Below, piece by piece: positions 60,225 through 64,000 of a stretch of 64,000 nucleotides of DNA. A program made the translations under genes and the position numbers. The notes under the pieces are model-generated. The model was not told the DNA's origin, did not search any database, and saw nothing but the letters and a program-made list of their open reading frames with translations. The DNA is from an uncultured Lachnospiraceae bacterium (GTDB taxonomy: Bacteria > Bacillota > Clostridia > Lachnospirales > Lachnospiraceae). The stretch covers positions 62,001 to 126,000 of the forward strand of contig CAJTUA010000007.1 of the NCBI GenBank assembly GCA_910579615.1. Direction: 5' to 3'. Position 1 is the first letter of the stretch; each line of letters starts with the position of its first letter.

Positions 60225-62900
60225 TTACGCGTTCATATCCCTGCGTCTTTTCAACATCAGCATTGCCCCCGCTGCCGCGATTGCAAGGCCAAGGATGTAA
60301 AAATAGGTGCTATCAAGCAGTCCGGTCTTCGGAAGTTTTGCGTCATCCGCGCTCTCTTTGCCGGAACCACTGCCCGCATCCTCGTCATTTTCTGTATCCT
60401 CGTCACCAGTATTTTCCCCGTCGTCCCCGCCGACATCTTCACTGTCTTCTTCATCGGTATCCCCAACATCTTCTCCATTTTCATCTTCATCTTCGTCATC
60501 AACATCGGCACCATCGCCGTCACCGTCTTCCTCACCAATATCTTCGCCGTCTTCTCCAACTTCCTCTTTGTCTTCCGGTATGGCCGGTGTCAATTCCTCA
60601 TCATTTGCCGCAAAAAGCGAAACCGCATCCAAAACAACCGAAGCGCCTTCCTCAATCTGTGTCACTTCAATGATGATGTCGCCTGCGAGCGTTCCTTCCA
60701 GACGGTCAAATGCAAAGGTTTCATATCCACCTTCCGCACCATCCATCCCAATCTCGCCAAGCTTTACTTTGTTCTCAGCCATCAGCGGGATTTCACCCTC
60801 ATCCAACAGCAATGCGTAAACATTTGCCTTGAATTTTCCGGTTGCTGCCATATGCAGCTCAATCTTGTCAACCTTCGCAACTTCCGCAACGAACTTTGCA
60901 AGGGAAACAATACTCTCGCCTGCCTTTGTTGCAACCATCGGTGCATCCTCATTCACCGTGATGGAAATCTCCTTTTCGCCCGGCTGCTCAAATACGAATG
61001 CAACCTTGTCAACCGTAATCAATGCAGTGGAACCCCACCACCATCCAACCTGGACAATCGAACCTTCATCAAACGTCGGATTGATGCCCTTTGGAATCTC
61101 AACCTCGATGGTCGCTGTATTCTTCTGGCCATCCACGAACGCACCCTCAAAATCAACCTGCTGCCATTCGCCATCCGTGCTGTAGCCGATGGAGCCGCCG
61201 CCGCCGGTCCATCCCTGCGGTGTGCTCTGGTCAAAGGTAATCGTAACAAGAATCTTTTTTAATGTACCGTTCCCCGCAAATTCCTGCATCGGAATCTGGT
61301 ACATCTTCGCATCCTCATTGTCCGCGTTTAAGGACTGATTGCTATTTACCGTCTTCGTAACTTCCTGGATTCCGCCCGGAACTTTTCTTGTAATCGTTAC
61401 TTTTGTTTTGTTCTCTTCACCTGGCCTTACCGGAACTGGCGTCGGCGTAGGGGTCGCCGTCGGTTCAGGGGTAGGGGTTGGGGTCGGTTCCAATGTAGGG
61501 GTTGGAATCGGGGTTGAAACGGTCGTGGAACCGCCGGTGCTTCCTCCGGTGGAACCGCCTGTGGAGCCGCCAGTGTTTCCTCCGGTAGAGCCGCCTGTGG
61601 AACCGCCAGTAGAACCGCTACTAAGTTCCTTGCTGTAATCTGCGCCTTTTTCGGCGAAGATAATCTTCTTCAAAGTGACAGAAGCATAGCCGTTCGCAGC
61701 CCACCATACCTGGATATTAGCAGCAGGGCTTTCATCCAACACTTTTGAAGTCAAATCCTGCAGCTTCCAGACGGTCTGACCGGAATTCCCGGCATTTTGC
61801 GGTCCTGACCATTCACCGTCCAAATTCATGCCGATGGTTCCGTTAAAACTTCCGGTACTCTGGAAAACAACAACCACCTCATCCACTTCAAGACCTTCCG
61901 GGAAATCAAATGGTTTTTGATAGTTTTCCCAACCATCCCCAGAAACTAATTCCAATACCTGTGTTACAGGTTTGTTGACTTCTGTCACCTCATAACGTGC
62001 ATCTGGATTGGATGGTGCTGGTGTAATGTCTGAATCATCCTCTAATCCGGCCGAGTAATCTGCCCCTTTCTCCGCAAAAATAATCTTCTTGATGGTAATT
62101 CCCTGTGCATCTTCATTAATCTGAAAAATAAAATTCGAATACATAACATTCTTGGATAAAATATCATTTAATTCTGCCAGATATATGCCTGAAGATATAT
62201 TGAATTCTTCTTTTGTCCATTCAGCTTTATCATCTGCACCCTTTGCATTATACCCAAACTCTCCAGCTGCAGACTTTGTACTTTCCAAAACTACTACAAT
62301 TTTATCAACCGTAATATCATTCATAATATTAAACGATTTTTGGTAACCTCCCCAATCCAGCGCTTCTAATACCTCTGTTGCCGGTTGATTTATCTGCTGC
62401 ACAAGATAACGAGGTTCTGAAATTTTTGTGACTTTCAAATCAGAAACAATCAATTTTCCATCCGAAACAATATTTTCATTCAGCGGACTTCCTACAACAA
62501 TCTGAATTTTCAAATTATCACTTCCTGATGTCTCTGATTCAATCATTTTTGAAAACAATGTACCATTTGCAATTCCATTTTCATCCCAAAGCTGCTCCCA
62601 GCCCCAATCTTTTAGTGAATTAGACTGCAGTGCCATCTGCTTATAAATCGCCGAACCAGACACAACCGTCATTTGCACTTGGAACTTATCGCCTTCCATA
62701 TACTCTGTATTTACCGTATACACTGTATCTGATGACATAACACCGCTATAACTTTCCCCCAGTTCCAATATAGATGGAATTGGTTCCTCACTCCCTTCCG
62801 CGGCATACGCCACAACCGACCCCGTTCCCACATGCAACATGGAAACCACCATAGCCAACGCTGTCAGCCATGCCAGTAAGGTCTTCCTTTTCTTGTCCAT
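60225..62900 (-). CDS. Sortase-anchored multi-domain surface protein, likely carbohydrate-binding
   Basis: An 891-residue wall-anchored protein. A signal peptide (LLAWLTALAMVVSMLHVGTG, to about residue 35) begins it. About five beta-rich modules of 100-130 residues follow, several ending in LKKIIFAEKGADYS or VDKVAFVFE. The aromatic stretches VGWWWGSTALITV and IQVWWAANGYASV look like non-catalytic cellulose- or xylan-binding modules. A GSTGG repeat linker (12-bp DNA units near 61527-61621) and a Pro/Thr linker sit between modules 3 and 4. A long Asp/Glu tract precedes LPKTG, a hydrophobic helix and a basic tail. No catalytic domain is visible. The neighbouring GH10 gene suggests plant-fibre binding; substrate is inference. 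Confidence 0.85.
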   Translation of the reverse strand: MDKKRKTLLAWLTALAMVVSMLHVGTGSVVAYAAEGSEEPIPSILELGESYSGVMSSDTVYTVNTEYMEGDKFQVQMTVVSGSAIYKQMALQSNSLKDWGWEQLWDENGIANGTLFSKMIESETSGSDNLKIQIVVGSPLNENIVSDGKLIVSDLKVTKISEPRYLVQQINQPATEVLEALDWGGYQKSFNIMNDITVDKIVVVLESTKSAAGEFGYNAKGADDKAEWTKEEFNISSGIYLAELNDILSKNVMYSNFIFQINEDAQGITIKKIIFAEKGADYSAGLEDDSDITPAPSNPDARYEVTEVNKPVTQVLELVSGDGWENYQKPFDFPEGLEVDEVVVVFQSTGSFNGTIGMNLDGEWSGPQNAGNSGQTVWKLQDLTSKVLDESPAANIQVWWAANGYASVTLKKIIFAEKGADYSKELSSGSTGGSTGGSTGGNTGGSTGGSTGGSTGGSTTVSTPIPTPTLEPTPTPTPEPTATPTPTPVPVRPGEENKTKVTITRKVPGGIQEVTKTVNSNQSLNADNEDAKMYQIPMQEFAGNGTLKKILVTITFDQSTPQGWTGGGGSIGYSTDGEWQQVDFEGAFVDGQKNTATIEVEIPKGINPTFDEGSIVQVGWWWGSTALITVDKVAFVFEQPGEKEISITVNEDAPMVATKAGESIVSLAKFVAEVAKVDKIELHMAATGKFKANVYALLLDEGEIPLMAENKVKLGEIGMDGAEGGYETFAFDRLEGTLAGDIIIEVTQIEEGASVVLDAVSLFAANDEELTPAIPEDKEEVGEDGEDIGEEDGDGDGADVDDEDEDENGEDVGDTDEEDSEDVGGDDGENTGDEDTENDEDAGSGSGKESADDAKLPKTGLLDSTYFYILGLAIAAAGAMLMLKRRRDMNA

Positions 62901-62932
62901 TTAGTTTCCCCCTTGGAATAATTTTTTTCGTC

Positions 62933-63074
62933 CGGATTCCCACACCCGTCCACTGCTTTCCCCTACTTTCACAGCAGGCAGCCGCGCAAATCCGTACATA
63001 AGAAATAAAAATGCAGAAAGAACGCCTGTACACGAGAACCAATGTACATTTTTATCCCCTACCGTCCTTTCTGC
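62933..63074 (-). promoter_or_regulatory. Structured 5' leader of the LPXTG gene
   Basis: About 190 transcribed bases precede the start codon. The first 12-bp stem (63063-63074 with 63013-63024, one wobble) is followed on the minus strand by ATTTTTATTT, like a terminator. A second element is closed by a 6-bp stem (62989-62994 with 62933-62938) that contains CTGCT/AGCAG pairing (62953-62957 with 62973-62977). The arrangement resembles an attenuator or riboswitch, but I do not recognise the class. Confidence 0.45.
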
Positions 63075-63093
63075 ACATTATATCTTATGTGCT

Positions 63094-63122
63094 ATTTTAC
63101 CGAATTTTTTATAATTTGTCAA
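63094..63122 (-). promoter_or_regulatory. Consensus sigma-A promoter of the LPXTG gene
   Basis: Minus-strand TTGACA (63117-63122), 17-base spacer and TAAAAT (63094-63099), near-perfect consensus. Confidence 0.85.
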
Positions 63123-63161
63123 TAATATTTGTACGTTTCGCCGATATTATTGGGGAATTTT

Positions 63162-63692
63162 TCAATATGCCATGTTCAAGTTGCATGATTTTCCGCCACC
63201 GAAATGCTTTTTTGCGCACTTTCCTGAATTCTTACACCGCCGATGCACAATATCTCCTTTTGAAAGTAATTCCTGCTCCGATTTTAAACTACTTCCCTCT
63301 TCCTTAACAGGTGTATTCTTTATGTTCCGGGCAAGAACATTCCATTCCACAACACCCCAAGCCACAGCACCCGGCAAGAAATAAAAGGCAAGCCAGATTG
63401 CACAGGCAGGTGAATTCTCATTGTGGTACGTCATAACCGATGCCACTTCGGTATGCGCCTTATCCAATGCCTGCGCAACGCTTTCCTCCCTGCAGTTTAA
63501 CGTGTCCCGCAGCAGATTTTCTGAAGCATTTAAGACACGCATCACCTCATCCCATCCCACAGTGCTCATCGCGTTCTCAAATTCCTCCATAATCTCTTTG
63601 TTCGGGATAAACGCTTCTTTTTCCGCCGAATCATATGCCAGATACCCAAGAAGGAGGCGTGCCAGAAACTGCACTCCCACGCATTCTGGCAC
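63162..63692 (-). pseudogene. Remnant of an AAA-ATPase-like/PD-(D/E)XK (PDDEXK_9 type) protein
   Basis: Residues about 14-105 of the open frame (63653-63378) read like the C-terminal part of the AAA-ATPase/PD-(D/E)XK protein family common in Lachnospiraceae: LLLGYLAYDSAEKEAFIPNK, EIMEEFENAMSTVGWDEVMR, TEVASVMTYHNENSPACAIW. The N-terminal ATPase and the nuclease active site are missing. After LAFYF the sequence stops resembling the family and runs into unrelated residues ending CAKKHFGGGKSC. I take it as a truncated remnant rather than a working gene. Confidence 0.6.
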
Positions 63693-63696
63693 GCCT
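63655..63696. repeat. Perfect 13-bp inverted repeat after the GH10 gene
   Basis: 63655-63667 pairs with 63684-63696 across a 16-base loop. No T tract follows on the minus strand; it may act as a terminator or RNA-stability stem for the xylanase gene, or mark the edge of the remnant. Confidence 0.6.
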
Positions 63697-63714
63697 TTAC
63701 ATTTTCATCCTCTT

Positions 63715-64000
63715 TTATTTCCCCTGCGCCGCGTCAAGCACCCACATCAGCGCCTGTTTCGGCTGCAAATCCCCGTCGAAAAACCGCGAATACTCTTTAT
63801 TGTCCGGATACAGCATATACTCATCCATCAGCCCGAACACGGTCACGGACGTAATGTTTGCCGGACCGCCATTGTCCGAATCAAGCTCCATTAAAAGCTC
63901 AAACATTTCTTTGTAGCGCATCGCCTGTACCAAAAGAGCACGCTCGTCCGGCTCATCGATGTTGATGGTCAGTTCCGTAATATGAATCTCAAGCCCAAGC
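63715..64000 (-). CDS. GH10 endo-1,4-beta-xylanase, 3' end only
   Basis: The last ~95 residues of a glycoside hydrolase family 10 protein, open to the window edge. LGLEIHITELTINI holds the catalytic nucleophile Glu (ITEL). FTVFG-type VTVFGLMDEYMLYPDNKEYS and the C-terminal FDGDLQPKQALMWVLDAAQG are the usual GH10 end. The residue after the nucleophile region is Thr where most members have Asp (TELD). Xylan hydrolysis follows from family membership. It ends 18 bases before an inverted repeat and lies next to the carbohydrate-binding surface protein. Confidence 0.85.
   Translation of the reverse strand, partial: LGLEIHITELTINIDEPDERALLVQAMRYKEMFELLMELDSDNGGPANITSVTVFGLMDEYMLYPDNKEYSRFFDGDLQPKQALMWVLDAAQGK

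Noticed and set aside
60307..60819. A Ser-rich plus-strand frame opposite the LPXTG gene tail
   Set aside because: Mirror of the Asp/Glu-rich tract; no start signal.
61527..61621. CRISPR-like array of short repeats
   Set aside because: The 12-base units are contiguous without spacers and encode the GSTGG linker of the surface protein.

Overview
The window looks like the chromosome of a motile, Gram-positive, plant-fibre-degrading member of the Clostridia, most likely a Lachnospiraceae relative (Roseburia, Butyrivibrio or Eubacterium cellulosolvens type). Supporting points are the Bacillus-like order dprA-topA-codY-fla/che-rpsB-tsf, a CheC/CheD/FliY chemotaxis set, a spore-associated YlmC/YmxH protein, a sortase-anchored surface protein, a GH10 xylanase end and a very large 2-hydroxyacyl-CoA dehydratase activase-like protein. 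Genus is inference; no rRNA or tRNA gene was seen.

Layout. 1-8.9 kb (minus strand): type IV pilus locus, pilB-pilT-pilC-pilA-pilD-pilMN. Between pilC and pilA sits a frameshifted Rpn-family (PD-(D/E)XK) gene and the 3' stub of a second copy. 9.2-13.5 kb (plus strand): one isolated 1408-residue activase-like gene with its own promoter and terminator. 13.5-15.4 kb (minus): rpsB-tsf with a promoter and a structured leader. 15.4-51.1 kb (minus): one nearly uninterrupted flagellar/chemotaxis operon of about 36 kb, flgB to sigD and an swrB-like gene. Its order matches Bacillus subtilis fla/che gene for gene, with added motAB, a PilZ gene, fapA and three small unrecognised genes. 51.4-58.3 kb (minus): codY, topA, dprA, comM-like and nrdR, each group with recognisable promoters and terminators. 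58.5-60.2 kb (plus): ylmC/ymxH and dinB, the latter with a LexA-type box in its promoter. 60.2-64 kb (minus): an LPXTG surface protein with a structured leader, a truncated PD-(D/E)XK/AAA remnant and the 3' end of a GH10 xylanase cut by the window edge.

How it works together. The pil locus encodes extension and retraction motors, platform, pilin and processing peptidase. The fla/che operon encodes basal body, export gate, hook, switch, stator, the late sigma factor and most chemotaxis adaptation enzymes (cheA, W, B, C, D, Y; no cheR or receptors here). A PilZ protein links motility to c-di-GMP. CodY, upstream of flgB, could tie motility to nutrient state, as in Bacillus.

No CRISPR array, complete transposase, prophage or classical defence island is visible. 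The most interesting unexplained signals are noncoding: a 111-bp palindromic repeat duplicated between flhB and flhA, structured leaders before pilA, rpsB and the LPXTG gene, and a palindrome with CodY-like boxes upstream of codY.
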